Below, in pieces: positions 44,815-54,053 of a stretch of DNA of 64,000 bases (within the stretch, counting starts at the first letter, position 1; each line of letters starts with the position of its first letter). The notes beneath the pieces are model-generated. The model was not told the origin of the DNA and ran no database searches. It was given only the letters and a program-made list of their open reading frames with translations. The position numbers and the translations under genes are program-made. This DNA comes from Bacteroidota bacterium. GTDB taxonomy: Bacteria > Bacteroidota > Bacteroidia > Bacteroidales > CAIWKO01. The stretch is taken from assembly GCA_037133915.1 (NCBI GenBank), contig JBAXND010000019.1, forward strand, positions 1 to 64,000, read 5' to 3'.

Positions 44815-46902
44815 TTGGGAATAAATATAAGTACCGGTCTGCCGGCATGGCTGGCCATTTTTTGCGTGATACTGGGCATTGGATATGCCGCACTATTGTA
44901 TTATAAAGAACGCGGCACCGACTTTAAAAAGAAACTGCGCATCCTTCTTTTTACGCTGCGCGCTCTTGCTGTTACGATTATTGCCTTCTTGCTGCTTTCG
45001 CCGCTGGTAAAGATTATTGCTCGTACAACGGAAAAGCCATTAATTATCATTGCACAGGATAATTCACAGTCGGTTGTGATTGGCCGCGACTCGACCTTTA
45101 TGAAAAGCGATTATCGCAACAAGCTGAAAACACTCACCGACCGGCTTGCAGAAACTTACGAAGTCCGTTCGTTCACATTCGGCGACAAAATCTCCGACAA
45201 GCCCGAGTATTCGTTCAATGAGAAACAAACCGATCTCTCGGCACTGTTCGATGACCTCGCATCTCGCTATGCAAATCGTAATGTGGGTGCGCTGATTCTC
45301 GCAACCGACGGACTTTACAATAAAGGCGCAAGCCCTGTCTATGCCGCTGAAAAATTCCGTTTTCCCGTGTATGGCATTGCATTGGGCGATACCAGCATTC
45401 AGAAAGATGTCATCCTTACAAAAGTAAATTACAACCGTATCGTATACTTAGGCAACGATTTTCCGATTGAGGCAGTTGTAACAGCCAATAAATGCGGTGG
45501 CTCCAAATCAAATCTTACGGTTACAAAAGATGGCAAAGTGCTTTTCACAAAAACAATTGACATCACCGGCGAAAATTATATAGAAACGGTTAATCTTCAG
45601 CTTGAAGCGGCTACACCCGGCGTTCAGCATTATCGCGTAAGTTTGAGCCCGGTTACCGGAGAAATCAGCCATCTGAACAACAGTGAAGATATTTTTATTG
45701 AAGTGCTCGACGGCAGGCAGAAAGTGCTGCTGCTGGCGGGTGCGCCTCATCCCGATATTGCCGCGCTCCGCGAAGCGATTGAAAGCAATAAAAATTATGA
45801 AGTTGAAGTGGCGTTTGCCAATGATTTTAATAAACCGCTTTCAGGTTACAATCTGGTAATCCTGCATCAGCTTCCTTTGCGTAATGCGCCCATGCCGGCG
45901 TCATTAGCGAATATGGCTCAGGTGAAAGTGCCCTTGCTTTATATCATCGGTAATGCAAGCGACCTGTTAAGTTTCAGCAATCTCAAAACAGGACTTTCCA
46001 TTGTTCAGTCCACTCAAAAAGCCGACGAAGCGCAGCCTTTGATTAGCAACGATTTTGCGTTGTTTACCATCAGCGAAGCCGCCCGCAAAGTCATCCCGAA
46101 CTTTCCGCCTCTCAGTGTGCCTTTCGGCGATTTTAAAACTTCCAATTCTGTGAATGTGCTGTTCTATCAGAAAATCGGAAGTGTGTCAACGCGCAAACCA
46201 CTCATCATGTTCAGTGAGCAGCCCGAATCCCGCATTGGCATTGTTGCCGGCGAAGGTCTCTGGAAATGGCGCCTCAATGATTACCTGCAAACGGGCAATC
46301 ACAACACATTTGATGAACTTTGTGGCAAAATGGTACAGTTTCTCTCGGTTAAGGAAGATAAAGGTTTATTCCGGGTAATTTGCAAACACTCTTTTGCGGA
46401 AAACGAAGCTGTTGAATTAGATGCTGAAGTCTACAACGACAGCTACGAACTGATCAACGAACCCGAAGTAAGCGTCGTCATTCAGAATGCCGATAAGAAG
46501 AAATTCAATTTTACATTTTCCAAAACACAGAAGTCGTATCACCTGGAAGCGGGCATGTTTCCCGTCGGCGAATACGAATATTCGGCACAGGTGAAGGTGG
46601 GTGATAAAGTTCTTCAGAAGAACGGTGTATTTACGGTTTCCGCACTCAACGTGGAAGCCGTGAATCTGGTGGCAGACCATAAACTGCTGTATTCACTGGC
46701 CAATAAGCACGACGGAAAAGTAGTTTTTCCTTCCGATATGGATAAGTTGCAGGACATGCTCAAAGCTCGCGACGATATAAAATCGGTTTCATATACACGC
46801 AAGCGTTTCAATGATGTGGTAAACCTGTTCTGGGTGTTCCTGCTGATATTGGGACTGCTTTCTACCGAATGGTTCCTGCGTAAACGCAATGGCTCATACT
46901 GA
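44815..46902 (+). CDS. VWA-like membrane protein
   Basis: 695 residues starting at TTG 44815 (the frame opens MGINISTGLPAW). Two N-terminal membrane helices (about 8-26 and 42-62) and one at the C-terminus (about 672-688) flank a large exported region. It begins with a von Willebrand A-like fold: a degenerate metal site DNSQS (DxSxS, about 83) and ILATDGLYN. A series of beta-sandwich segments follows. The layout resembles BatA/BatB-type or aerotolerance-operon membrane proteins common in Bacteroidetes. It probably takes part in envelope integrity. The next gene may overlap it. Confidence 0.65.
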   Translation: MGINISTGLPAWLAIFCVILGIGYAALLYYKERGTDFKKKLRILLFTLRALAVTIIAFLLLSPLVKIIARTTEKPLIIIAQDNSQSVVIGRDSTFMKSDYRNKLKTLTDRLAETYEVRSFTFGDKISDKPEYSFNEKQTDLSALFDDLASRYANRNVGALILATDGLYNKGASPVYAAEKFRFPVYGIALGDTSIQKDVILTKVNYNRIVYLGNDFPIEAVVTANKCGGSKSNLTVTKDGKVLFTKTIDITGENYIETVNLQLEAATPGVQHYRVSLSPVTGEISHLNNSEDIFIEVLDGRQKVLLLAGAPHPDIAALREAIESNKNYEVEVAFANDFNKPLSGYNLVILHQLPLRNAPMPASLANMAQVKVPLLYIIGNASDLLSFSNLKTGLSIVQSTQKADEAQPLISNDFALFTISEAARKVIPNFPPLSVPFGDFKTSNSVNVLFYQKIGSVSTRKPLIMFSEQPESRIGIVAGEGLWKWRLNDYLQTGNHNTFDELCGKMVQFLSVKEDKGLFRVICKHSFAENEAVELDAEVYNDSYELINEPEVSVVIQNADKKKFNFTFSKTQKSYHLEAGMFPVGEYEYSAQVKVGDKVLQKNGVFTVSALNVEAVNLVADHKLLYSLANKHDGKVVFPSDMDKLQDMLKARDDIKSVSYTRKRFNDVVNLFWVFLLILGLLSTEWFLRKRNGSY

Positions 46903-46912
46903 TCTGATAAAA

Positions 46913-47506
46913 ATGAAATTAAAGCTGTTGTTTTTTGTCTGCCTGATTATTCCTGCCGCCTTCGTAAGCGCCCAGCAACCGGGCGATTCGCTGCATATCA
47001 ATAAGGTATTTATCGGTGTAAATGCTGTGCCGAATATTTTTTCAAGCAGCAGCAGTATTTTCCCAAATTATACTTTAGGATATAAACGTGCCCTGAAAAA
47101 ATTCACGCTGCGAACAGGATTATCAGGTAATGCAGGTGTTTTCAACGATTCCATGCGTTCAAAAAGAATGATTTTTGTTGCCAATGCAGGGCTTGAAAAG
47201 CGAATGAATATTGTGCGCAATCATTTTTTCGTAATTTTTGGATTTGAAGGCCTGCTGTCTTACAAAAACACCGTGTATGATGCCGCACGTATTGATTATT
47301 ATGGATTCGGGGTCGGTCCGGTGATTGGGCTTGAATATATTTTCAGGTTAGGGAATTCGGAGTTTTCGGTATGCTCTGAAACCGGATTTTACCTTATGGA
47401 ACAAGTATCTAAGCTGAACGAAAAGAATGTTCGTAAAAGCAATGATTCGCGCCTGGTATCGGGATTGCAGAAGCTCGCAGGTTTCACGCTGAATTACATT
47501 TTCTGA
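46913..47506 (+). CDS. predicted outer-membrane beta-barrel protein
   Basis: 197 residues from the ATG at 46913; an ATG at 46889 would overlap the previous gene by 14 bp. Signal peptide (about 1-20, ending VSAQ). The mature part shows alternating hydrophobic and aromatic strands (IGVNAVPNIF, LGYKRALKKFTLRTGLSG, FGVGPVIGLEYIF) ending in an aromatic residue (NYIF), typical of small outer-membrane barrels. No specific family recognised. Confidence 0.6.
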   Translation: MKLKLLFFVCLIIPAAFVSAQQPGDSLHINKVFIGVNAVPNIFSSSSSIFPNYTLGYKRALKKFTLRTGLSGNAGVFNDSMRSKRMIFVANAGLEKRMNIVRNHFFVIFGFEGLLSYKNTVYDAARIDYYGFGVGPVIGLEYIFRLGNSEFSVCSETGFYLMEQVSKLNEKNVRKSNDSRLVSGLQKLAGFTLNYIF

Positions 47507-47516
47507 TTTCTAATCT

Positions 47517-48518
47517 TTGAGAGAACATTTCACCATACCGGTATTTATCCCGCACCGTGCGTGCCCCAACCGTTGCATTTTCTGCGACCAGCAAAAGATA
47601 ACGGGCAATATTGAAATGCCCAAAGCCGCGGAGATTCAAGCATTAATTGAGCGAAATCTTGCAACCATGCCTGCGGATGCGCATATTGAAATAGGCTTTT
47701 TCGGAGGTACCTTTACGGGAATGCCGCACCACGAGCAGGAATACTACCTTGCAACAGCACAACCATACCTTGAAAGCGGCAGGATTAAAGGCATACGCCT
47801 TTCCACAAGACCTGATTTTATTGATGAAGCAGTGCTTGAGCTGCTAAAAAAATATCATGTTTCTTTGATTGAACTGGGCGCGCAATCTATGGATGATGCG
47901 GTGCTTGCTGTTGCAGAACGCGGGCATACGGCCGATGATGTCCGCAAAGCATCGCATATGATTAAATCAGCCGGCTTTGCTCTTGGTCTGCAGATGATGG
48001 TTGGTCTTCCAGGCGATGATGCTGCTGCAGATATCCGCACGGCAGAATCATTTGCCGCACTGGAAGCCGATTGTGTGAGAATATATCCGGTTCTGGTAAT
48101 CAAAGGAACAGCGCTCGAAGGTCTGTACAGAAAGAAAATATTTCAGCCACTTTCACTTGATGAAGCGGCTGAACGTACTGCCGTACTACTGGAATATTTT
48201 ATTTCAAAAAACATTGCTGTTATCCGCGTCGGTTTGCATGTTTCGGAAGAAATGAAGGCAGGGCAGGAGGTGGTTGCAGGACCTGTGCATTCTTCGTTTC
48301 GCGAAATTGCCATGACAAAAGCATGGGCACGAAAATTTGCAGGTATCGCTCAAAGCAAACAAAAAAAGATAACAATTTTTGTGGGTGAGCAACAGTACAA
48401 TACTGCCATTGGATACGGAGGCGCGAATAAAAAAAGTTTACAATTGAAATATCAAACGGTAAAATTCAGGACAGACAATAACCTTAACGGGATGGAATTT
48501 TATGTTGATTATAGCTGA
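47517..48518 (+). CDS. Elp3/HemN-type radical SAM protein
   Basis: 333 residues starting with TTG. The cluster motif is CPNRCIFC (CxxxCxxC, about 16-23), followed by GFFGGTFTG and LELGAQSMDD-like IELGAQSMDDAVL, MMVGLPGDD and IYPVLVIKGTALE. This matches the Elp3/YhcC-like radical SAM group, often acting on tRNA. Its C-terminus overlaps the start of the next gene by 17 bp, indicating a tight functional or translational link. Confidence 0.8.
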   Translation: MREHFTIPVFIPHRACPNRCIFCDQQKITGNIEMPKAAEIQALIERNLATMPADAHIEIGFFGGTFTGMPHHEQEYYLATAQPYLESGRIKGIRLSTRPDFIDEAVLELLKKYHVSLIELGAQSMDDAVLAVAERGHTADDVRKASHMIKSAGFALGLQMMVGLPGDDAAADIRTAESFAALEADCVRIYPVLVIKGTALEGLYRKKIFQPLSLDEAAERTAVLLEYFISKNIAVIRVGLHVSEEMKAGQEVVAGPVHSSFREIAMTKAWARKFAGIAQSKQKKITIFVGEQQYNTAIGYGGANKKSLQLKYQTVKFRTDNNLNGMEFYVDYS

Positions 48519-49191
48519 TAAACGTCTGCCGGCAAAAGTCATACAATCACTTTCAAAACAAGGAGAGCTGCTGTTGCTTGCTGCTTCAGGCATTGCCTAT
48601 GAAGCTGTTTCAGGTCATCCCGATATTTTCTTTTGCAAGGTCAATGATGTGCTTTGTGTGTCACCGAATCTGAATATAGAAATTTACCAAGCACTTGATA
48701 TTGCAGGTATTGCTTATGTGAAGGGCGAAAAAGGAACAACAAATATTTATCCGGGAACGGCAGCTTATAATCTTGCAATCTCCGGAAATACTGCCATTCA
48801 TAATTTTGAACATACCGATTCCGTGCTGCTTTCAATGCTTGATGGCTTTAATAAAATTCAGGTGAAACAAGGCTACTGCCGATGTAATATTGTTCCGCTC
48901 GATGACTATGGAATTATAACAACCGATGCCGGCATTCATTCAGCAGCAATCGCTTCAGGTTTGAATTCAATGCTTGTAACTCCGGAATGTATTCTGCTCC
49001 CGGGATTTAATTATGGCTTTATCGGCGGCTGCTGCGGCGTTCATGAAAAATCAGTTTACATTACCGGAAGTTTGAGACATCATCCGCAGGGAAATGAAAT
49101 GAGTGAATTCATGCTCAGAGGCGGCTTTTCGGTTACAGAACTGTACGACGGACCCCTGGTAGATGGTGGTTCACTCATCTTTCTTCCCTAG
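48502..49191 (+). CDS. GME-fold (DUF6873-like) protein
   Basis: 229 residues. The sequence reads like the small GME-fold family (DUF6873): PNLNIEIYQALDIAGI, TTNIYPGTAAYNLAI, IITTDAGIHSAAIA and a Cys-rich end (FNYGFIGGCCGVHEKSVY). GME proteins include guanidino-modifying enzymes such as amidinotransferases and arginine deiminases. The active-site Cys is not certain here. It overlaps the radical SAM gene by 17 bp, so the pair may act in one pathway. Family assignment is from memory of the pattern. Confidence 0.55.
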   Translation: MLIIADKRLPAKVIQSLSKQGELLLLAASGIAYEAVSGHPDIFFCKVNDVLCVSPNLNIEIYQALDIAGIAYVKGEKGTTNIYPGTAAYNLAISGNTAIHNFEHTDSVLLSMLDGFNKIQVKQGYCRCNIVPLDDYGIITTDAGIHSAAIASGLNSMLVTPECILLPGFNYGFIGGCCGVHEKSVYITGSLRHHPQGNEMSEFMLRGGFSVTELYDGPLVDGGSLIFLP

Positions 49192-49228
49192 GTAGTCGCG
49201 ATGTTCGTCTAAAGCGCTCAACCAAATT

Positions 49229-49258
49229 TTGCAATAAGGAACAATAATGCTAATTTTG
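49229..49258 (+). promoter_or_regulatory. promoter of the fused glycosyltransferase gene
   Basis: TTG (49229-49231), 19 nt, TAATTTTG (49251-49258). The transcript would start near 49265, about 18 nt before the ATG, and AAAGGA lies in between. Confidence 0.65.
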
Positions 49259-49282
49259 AACGCATAATCGGGTATTTAAAGG

Positions 49283-51265
49283 ATGAAGTTATCGGTCATT
49301 ATTGTCAATTACAATGTTATCCATTTTCTGGAACAATGCCTTGTTTCTGTGATGCAGGCTGGCGCCGGATTGGATATGGAAGTTATTGTTGCCGACAATA
49401 ATTCGGTGGACGGCTCCGTGAAGATGGTGAAAGAGAAATTTTCCGGTGTTAAGCTCATTGAGAATCACGAGAATCTGGGCTTTTCAAAAGCTAACAACAG
49501 GGCAATAGAGCAGTCGATGGGCGAGTATGTGCTGCTTCTCAATCCTGATACCGTAGTTGAAGAAGATACGTTTCGCAAGGTTACCCAATTCATGGATCAA
49601 CACCCGGAAGCAGGCGGTTTGGGTGTAAAAATGGTAGACGGCAAAGGTGTTTTCCTGCCCGAATCAAAACGCGGACTGCCCACGCCAACGGTGGCTTTCT
49701 ATAAAATGGCGGGCATGTCGCGGCTGTTTCCCGGGTCGCGTACCTTTGGACGCTATCATTTGGGTTTCCTTGATATGGATAAGATTCATGAGGTCGATAT
49801 TCTGTCGGGCGCATTCATGCTGTTGCGCAGAACGGCTTTGGATAAAACAGGACTACTGGACGAAGATTTTTTTATGTACGGCGAAGATATAGACCTTTCG
49901 TACCGCCTGACATTAGCCGGTTATAAGAATTTTTACTTCCCGGAAACACGCATCATTCATTATAAAGGTGAAAGTACCCGCAAAAGCAGTGTGAACTATG
50001 TGCTGGTGTTTTACAACGCCATGATTATATTCGCACGCAAGCATTTCAGTAAAAAAAATGCGCGCCTGTTTTCATTCCTTATCAAAATAGCCATCTATTT
50101 AAGGGCTTTCGTTGCTATTTTATCACGTTTTATTTCGGCCATATTCCTGCCTGTTACTGATGTTGCAATGATATTTGCAGGCATCTGGTTCATAAAATCC
50201 TACTGGGAAACGCATGTACTGTTCACCCGGGGCGGCCATTACCCCATAGAATTCATTACGGTTGCAGTACCGCTGTATATTTTAGTCTGGCTGTTCTCGG
50301 TATATCTGAGTGGCGGATATGACCGTCCCGTAAGGATTTTGAAAATATTTCAGGGACTGCTTATCGGTACGGTAATTATACTTACCGTGTACGGTTTGTT
50401 AGACGAAACTATGCGTTTTTCACGTGCTATTATCATGCTCGGCGCTGCATGGGCACTTATTTCAATGTCGGCTTTCCGTGTGCTGATGCACCTTGCAGGG
50501 GTGAAGTCGTGCCGCATTACCATGGGAAAGAATCGGCGCTTTGCAATTGTTGGCGACAGCGAAGAGGCCGACCGCGTTGCAGCGCTTGTGCGCGATACGC
50601 ACCTTGCTCCCGGATTCATTGGTCTGGTCAGCCCCGACAATAAACAGGCAGGCAACGGCTTTACCGGCAATCTCGGACAGCTTAAAGATATCATCGATAT
50701 TTATAAAATTGATGAAGTGATTTTCTGTTCCAAAAACCTGTCACCACAGCTCATCATCGATAAAATGACCGGCTTTCAGAATTTGCAGGTGGATTTTAAA
50801 ATAGCTCCTCCCGAAAGCCTTTCCATTATTGGAAGCAACTCCATCACAACCGGCGGCGATCTGTATGTGCTCAGCATTAATTCCATCAGTAAGACAAATA
50901 ACAAGCGCGACAAATGGATGTTCGACCACATCAGTGCATTGTTGTTACTCGCGTTTTTACCTCTGGTCATACCCTTTATGAAAAGCCCGCCGGGACTGAT
51001 TATTAATATCTTCAAGGTATTGGTCGGAAGGCGTTCGTGGGTTGGATATCACCCGCAGGATATTACTAACAATATGAAACTTCCTCGCATCAGGAAAGGC
51101 GTATTAAACCCGTCAGATGCAATACGCAAACAGGCATTGGCAAAGGAAATCATTACAAGTCTGAATATTTTATATGCCAAGGATTATAAAATTACCAACG
51201 ACCTGAATATAATGCTGAAGGCATTCAGGGAGCTGGGAAGAAGGCAGGGAACAGGAAATAATTAA
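49283..51265 (+). CDS. family 2 glycosyltransferase fused to a gutted sugar-phosphate-transferase-like half
   Basis: 660 residues. Residues 1-240 are a GT2 rhamnosyltransferase-like domain: SVIIVNYN, the DxD-like LLLNPDTVVEED (about 84) and DEDFFMYGEDIDLSYR. Helices from about 245 to 400 include YLSGGYDRP, a segment seen in the membrane part of polyprenyl-phosphate sugar-1-phosphate transferases. A Rossmann-like domain follows (about 422-535, RFAIVGDSEEADRVAALV), as in WbaP-type proteins. The C-terminus keeps a membrane helix (DHISALLLLAFLPLVI) and a degraded GRRSWVGYHP where the catalytic family has a VGPRP motif. The QxRxG and KFRSM core is absent. So the second half is probably an inactive scaffold or partner-binding module. 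The gene likely acts in exopolysaccharide or lipopolysaccharide synthesis. Confidence 0.75.
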   Translation: MKLSVIIVNYNVIHFLEQCLVSVMQAGAGLDMEVIVADNNSVDGSVKMVKEKFSGVKLIENHENLGFSKANNRAIEQSMGEYVLLLNPDTVVEEDTFRKVTQFMDQHPEAGGLGVKMVDGKGVFLPESKRGLPTPTVAFYKMAGMSRLFPGSRTFGRYHLGFLDMDKIHEVDILSGAFMLLRRTALDKTGLLDEDFFMYGEDIDLSYRLTLAGYKNFYFPETRIIHYKGESTRKSSVNYVLVFYNAMIIFARKHFSKKNARLFSFLIKIAIYLRAFVAILSRFISAIFLPVTDVAMIFAGIWFIKSYWETHVLFTRGGHYPIEFITVAVPLYILVWLFSVYLSGGYDRPVRILKIFQGLLIGTVIILTVYGLLDETMRFSRAIIMLGAAWALISMSAFRVLMHLAGVKSCRITMGKNRRFAIVGDSEEADRVAALVRDTHLAPGFIGLVSPDNKQAGNGFTGNLGQLKDIIDIYKIDEVIFCSKNLSPQLIIDKMTGFQNLQVDFKIAPPESLSIIGSNSITTGGDLYVLSINSISKTNNKRDKWMFDHISALLLLAFLPLVIPFMKSPPGLIINIFKVLVGRRSWVGYHPQDITNNMKLPRIRKGVLNPSDAIRKQALAKEIITSLNILYAKDYKITNDLNIMLKAFRELGRRQGTGNN

Positions 51266-51277
51266 CGATTAATAATT
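51257..51277. repeat. 21-bp near-palindromic intergenic repeat, copy 2
   Basis: Identical over 21 bp to the copy at 25588-25608. It overlaps the stop of the fused glycosyltransferase gene. Confidence 0.55.
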
Positions 51278-51676
51278 AATAATGCTTGTCCGTCTTTAGC
51301 CGAAACGACTGACCATCTCTGAATCGCTGCGTTGACCGATAATGCAAAGGTTAATTGATGATTGAAATTATCCCGTCAGGGATATAATATTTATAGAAAT
51401 AGAGAAAACATACAAACCGGCGGCGCACGGATAATGAGTTTGAAATGTGACGAAAATGCATGAGCCGCAAGAGTAGGCAGTCGTAAGTAGAAAAAAACAA
51501 GTCGCTTTCACCGTTGCGGGGAAAGGAATTTAGGGATAGGGGCCAGACTAGTTATCAGTTATTTGTTTGTTAATTGATATGTTGCAGGAAATTAGCTTAA
51601 AAAAAATGACCAATTTTGTTTTACCTTTGTAATCCTATAGCATTTCTAGTATTATTAAATCAAAATACCGGATGTG
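51278..51676. other. intergenic stretch with a small palindrome, no gene seen
   Basis: About 400 bp without a plausible reading frame. ATCCC (51370-51374) pairs with GGGAT (51379-51383) around GTCA, followed by a TATAATATTTATAGAAA tail; similar phrases are familiar as dispersed palindromes in Bacteroidetes genomes. TACCTTTG (51622-51629) is a -7 box for the lipoprotein gene. Confidence 0.5.
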
Positions 51677-52027
51677 ATGAAAAAAATCTCTTTAATTTTA
51701 TTACTCTTTTCTGCGATAATCGTTGTATCCTGTAAGAAGGAAAAAACCGACACAACGCCTGTTGATCAACAAACACCACTGGCATTTACCAGCCTTACAG
51801 CCACGGATACCATCATCAGAGTGAATATGCTTACAACACTCACTGCAGTTGCCACCGGTGATGAGCTTACTTACACCTGGGATTGCGAATACGGCTCTGT
51901 GCTGGGCTCGGGAAATCAGGTGCAATGGACGGTCTGCCACGCTGACAGGTTCTGGATTACATGCACTGTAACCGACAAGTATAAGGCTACGCAGAAGAAA
52001 ACGATCTACATCAGAAGCAATGTATAA
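51677..52027 (+). CDS. small lipoprotein with PKD-like domain
   Basis: 116 residues. A lipoprotein signal with lipobox VVSC (Cys at about 18) is followed by a Lys-rich start (KKEKTD), as in Bacteroidetes surface lipoproteins. The mature part resembles one PKD/Ig-like unit (FTSLTATDTIIRVN, LTYTWDCEYG, WITCTVTDKYKATQKK). Its stop overlaps the start of the outer-membrane gene by 8 bp, implying a pair: a lipoprotein with its barrel partner. Confidence 0.75.
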   Translation: MKKISLILLLFSAIIVVSCKKEKTDTTPVDQQTPLAFTSLTATDTIIRVNMLTTLTAVATGDELTYTWDCEYGSVLGSGNQVQWTVCHADRFWITCTVTDKYKATQKKTIYIRSNV

Positions 52028-52991
52028 ACGTGCGGCAATTATCCTCGCATTTCTGTTTCTTATTGCATCCGCTCATGTAAATGCACAATGCTGTTCTATG
52101 GGCAGTCCTGCAGGAGCATCCACTTACGTAGGCGTTCTGGCAAAAAATCATCTGCGTTTTATCACATTTTATCGCAATAACTTTCTGAATTCCTACTATA
52201 AAGCCGACCACAGAACGGAGACCACGAACTATATGAAGCGATCGTATTTTAATTATACGGGCATCACCATTTCATACGGTATTACCAAAAGGCTCACAGC
52301 AGAAGCCGAACTGGGCTATTTTATCAACAAGACTCGCATTTATGAATTACCGCTCTCAACAATCAAGCAGCGCGGTTATGGGTTGAGCAACGGTTATATC
52401 ACAGCCAAATACGGTGCGCTGATAAAACCGCTGAAGAAGATAGAACTCACGGTAGGAGCGGGTTTCAAATTTCCGTTCAGCACCGAGCCATTATATGTTG
52501 ATAATGTGCGCCTGCCCATCGATTTACAACCTTCCACACAATCATACGGTGCTATGGGACTGCTGATTTTCAGTAAGGACTTCCCGAAAATCAGCATGCG
52601 GCTGTTGTCGCTCAACCGCTTTGAATATAATTTCCCGGGCAAAACAGATTATAAATATGGAAGCTCATTATCCAATTCTGTTTTTCTGAGTAAGAAAATT
52701 GTTCGCAACCTTTTCGGGATTGTCATGGTACGCAATGAATACAAGATGCCTGATATGAATGCGGTTGCACAGGAAATCAACACCGGCAGCGACGTCACCT
52801 TTTTATCCGCACAGCTCAGCTATTCGTTGCTGGGCAAATGGCACATCGCCGGATTGTTCGATTATCCGTTGTACAAATATTATATCGGAACACAGCTCTC
52901 ACCCAGATATTCCTTCGCATTCAGCCTCACCCGCGACCTCAACCTCAGCAAAAAGGTAAAAGAGCCGTCTGCTTCCGGCGGGAATAAATAA
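52020..52991 (+). CDS. outer-membrane beta-barrel-like protein
   Basis: 323 residues with a signal peptide (about 1-22, ending VNAQ). A CCSMGSPAG start to the mature part is followed by many alternating strands with aromatic girdles (LGYFINKTRIYEL, YSFAFSLTRDLNLS), suggesting a porin-like barrel. Family not recognised. It overlaps the lipoprotein gene by 8 bp. Its last about 100 coding bases (from 52891) are duplicated at 54054-54160 beyond the dinD-like insertion. Confidence 0.65.
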   Translation: MYKRAAIILAFLFLIASAHVNAQCCSMGSPAGASTYVGVLAKNHLRFITFYRNNFLNSYYKADHRTETTNYMKRSYFNYTGITISYGITKRLTAEAELGYFINKTRIYELPLSTIKQRGYGLSNGYITAKYGALIKPLKKIELTVGAGFKFPFSTEPLYVDNVRLPIDLQPSTQSYGAMGLLIFSKDFPKISMRLLSLNRFEYNFPGKTDYKYGSSLSNSVFLSKKIVRNLFGIVMVRNEYKMPDMNAVAQEINTGSDVTFLSAQLSYSLLGKWHIAGLFDYPLYKYYIGTQLSPRYSFAFSLTRDLNLSKKVKEPSASGGNK

Positions 52992-52997
52992 CAGGAA
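52891..52997. repeat. 107-bp direct repeat, left copy
   Basis: Covers the 3' end and stop codon of the outer-membrane gene. It matches 54054-54160 in 105 of 107 positions (mismatches at 52902 and 52935). The two copies flank the dinD-like insertion. Confidence 0.97.
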
Positions 52998-53219
52998 TAA
53001 TTTATTTTGCTATTTTTACATTTATTAAGTAAATACAACAAAGTTGTTTGTTTTGCTATTGTTTGAAACTCAGGTGGAGAATTAATGTGCTTAAAAGGTT
53101 GGAAATTTTATTTTTTGTGGTATAGTAATTATTATTATTGGAGAGGACTCCTTTTATTTTGAAAATCTTTTTATTAAACAATTTTATATAAACTTAACGA
53201 AACAAATAAATCAAAAACT
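52998..53219. other. leader region of the inserted dinD-like gene
   Basis: 222 bp of AT-rich sequence between the left repeat and the GTG start, containing TTG and TATTTTTA stretches but no perfect TAnnTTTG box and no gene. Confidence 0.5.
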
Positions 53220-54051
53220 GTGAGCAACATCAAATTATTTCAAAACCGTCAAGTGCGTTCTATTTGGAACGACGCAGAAGAAAAATGGTATTTTTCTATT
53301 GTTGATGTAGTGGCAATCCTAACTGACAGTCCGGAGCCCGGAGATTACTGGTATCGAATAAAAAAAAGGGAAAAAGTTTCTGGCATTGAGTTATCGACAA
53401 ATTGTCGACAACTGAAATTGGAAGCTTCCGATGGCAAAAAGTACCAAACCGATTGTGCCGATACCCGTGGGTTACTTCGTATCATTCAGTCTATTCCATC
53501 ACAAAAAGCCGAACCATTCAAACAATGGCTTGCAAAAACGGGTTATGAAAGGATGCAGGAGATTTCAGACCCTGAACAAGGCCTTGTCCGTGCCAGAGAG
53601 AATTGGCAACGTTTGGGCAGAAGTGAAAAAATGGATTCAGCAGCGGATGACCGGGCAAGAAACGCGAAGTAAACTCACTGATTATTGGAAGCAAAGTGGT
53701 ATTGAGAAGTCTGACGAATTTGCTTTTCTAACCAATATTATACATCAGGAATGGACGGGCCTATCAGTTAAAAAGCACAAAGTCCTGAAAGGGCTAAAAA
53801 CGCAAAATCTTCGCGATCATATGAGTGAAGCTGAACTCATTTTCACAGCGCTTGCGGAACTTTCCACACGACAGATAGCTGAAACTGATAAAGCAAAAGG
53901 GATTGAGCAAAATGCTGATGCAGGAAAGAATGGCGGTCGAATTGCAAAAGATGCCCGACTGGCATTAGAAGAGAAAACAGGTAAACGAGTTATTACCTCA
54001 GAGAATTTCCTTTCACCGATGAAACAAAAAAAACAGATTAGTAAAAAATAA
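53220..54051 (+). pseudogene. dinD: DinD-like (BRO-N domain) gene split by a frameshift
   Basis: The 5' frame (53220-53672, GTG start) encodes a BRO-N-like N-terminus, SNIKLFQNRQVRSIWNDAEEKWYFSIVDVV-type, and an IQSIPSQKAEPFKQWLAKTGYERMQEI core, as in DNA-damage-inducible protein D. The 3' part continues in the next frame (to 54051): WIQQRMTGQETRSKLTDYWK, FAFLTNIIHQEWTGLS, LRDHMSEAELIFTALAELSTRQIA and ARLALEEKTGKRVITSENFL. The two join perfectly if one A of the A6 run at 53626-53631 is removed. So it is a one-base frameshift, a sequencing error, or slippage. Unshifted length would be about 277 residues, normal for DinD. The gene lies between two 107-bp repeats, so it is foreign. Confidence 0.85.
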
Positions 54052-54053
54052 AT

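Noticed and set aside
51278..51676. A structured RNA or small protein gene in the 400-bp gap
   Set aside because: I found no stable conserved fold beyond a 5-bp stem and no plausible frame.
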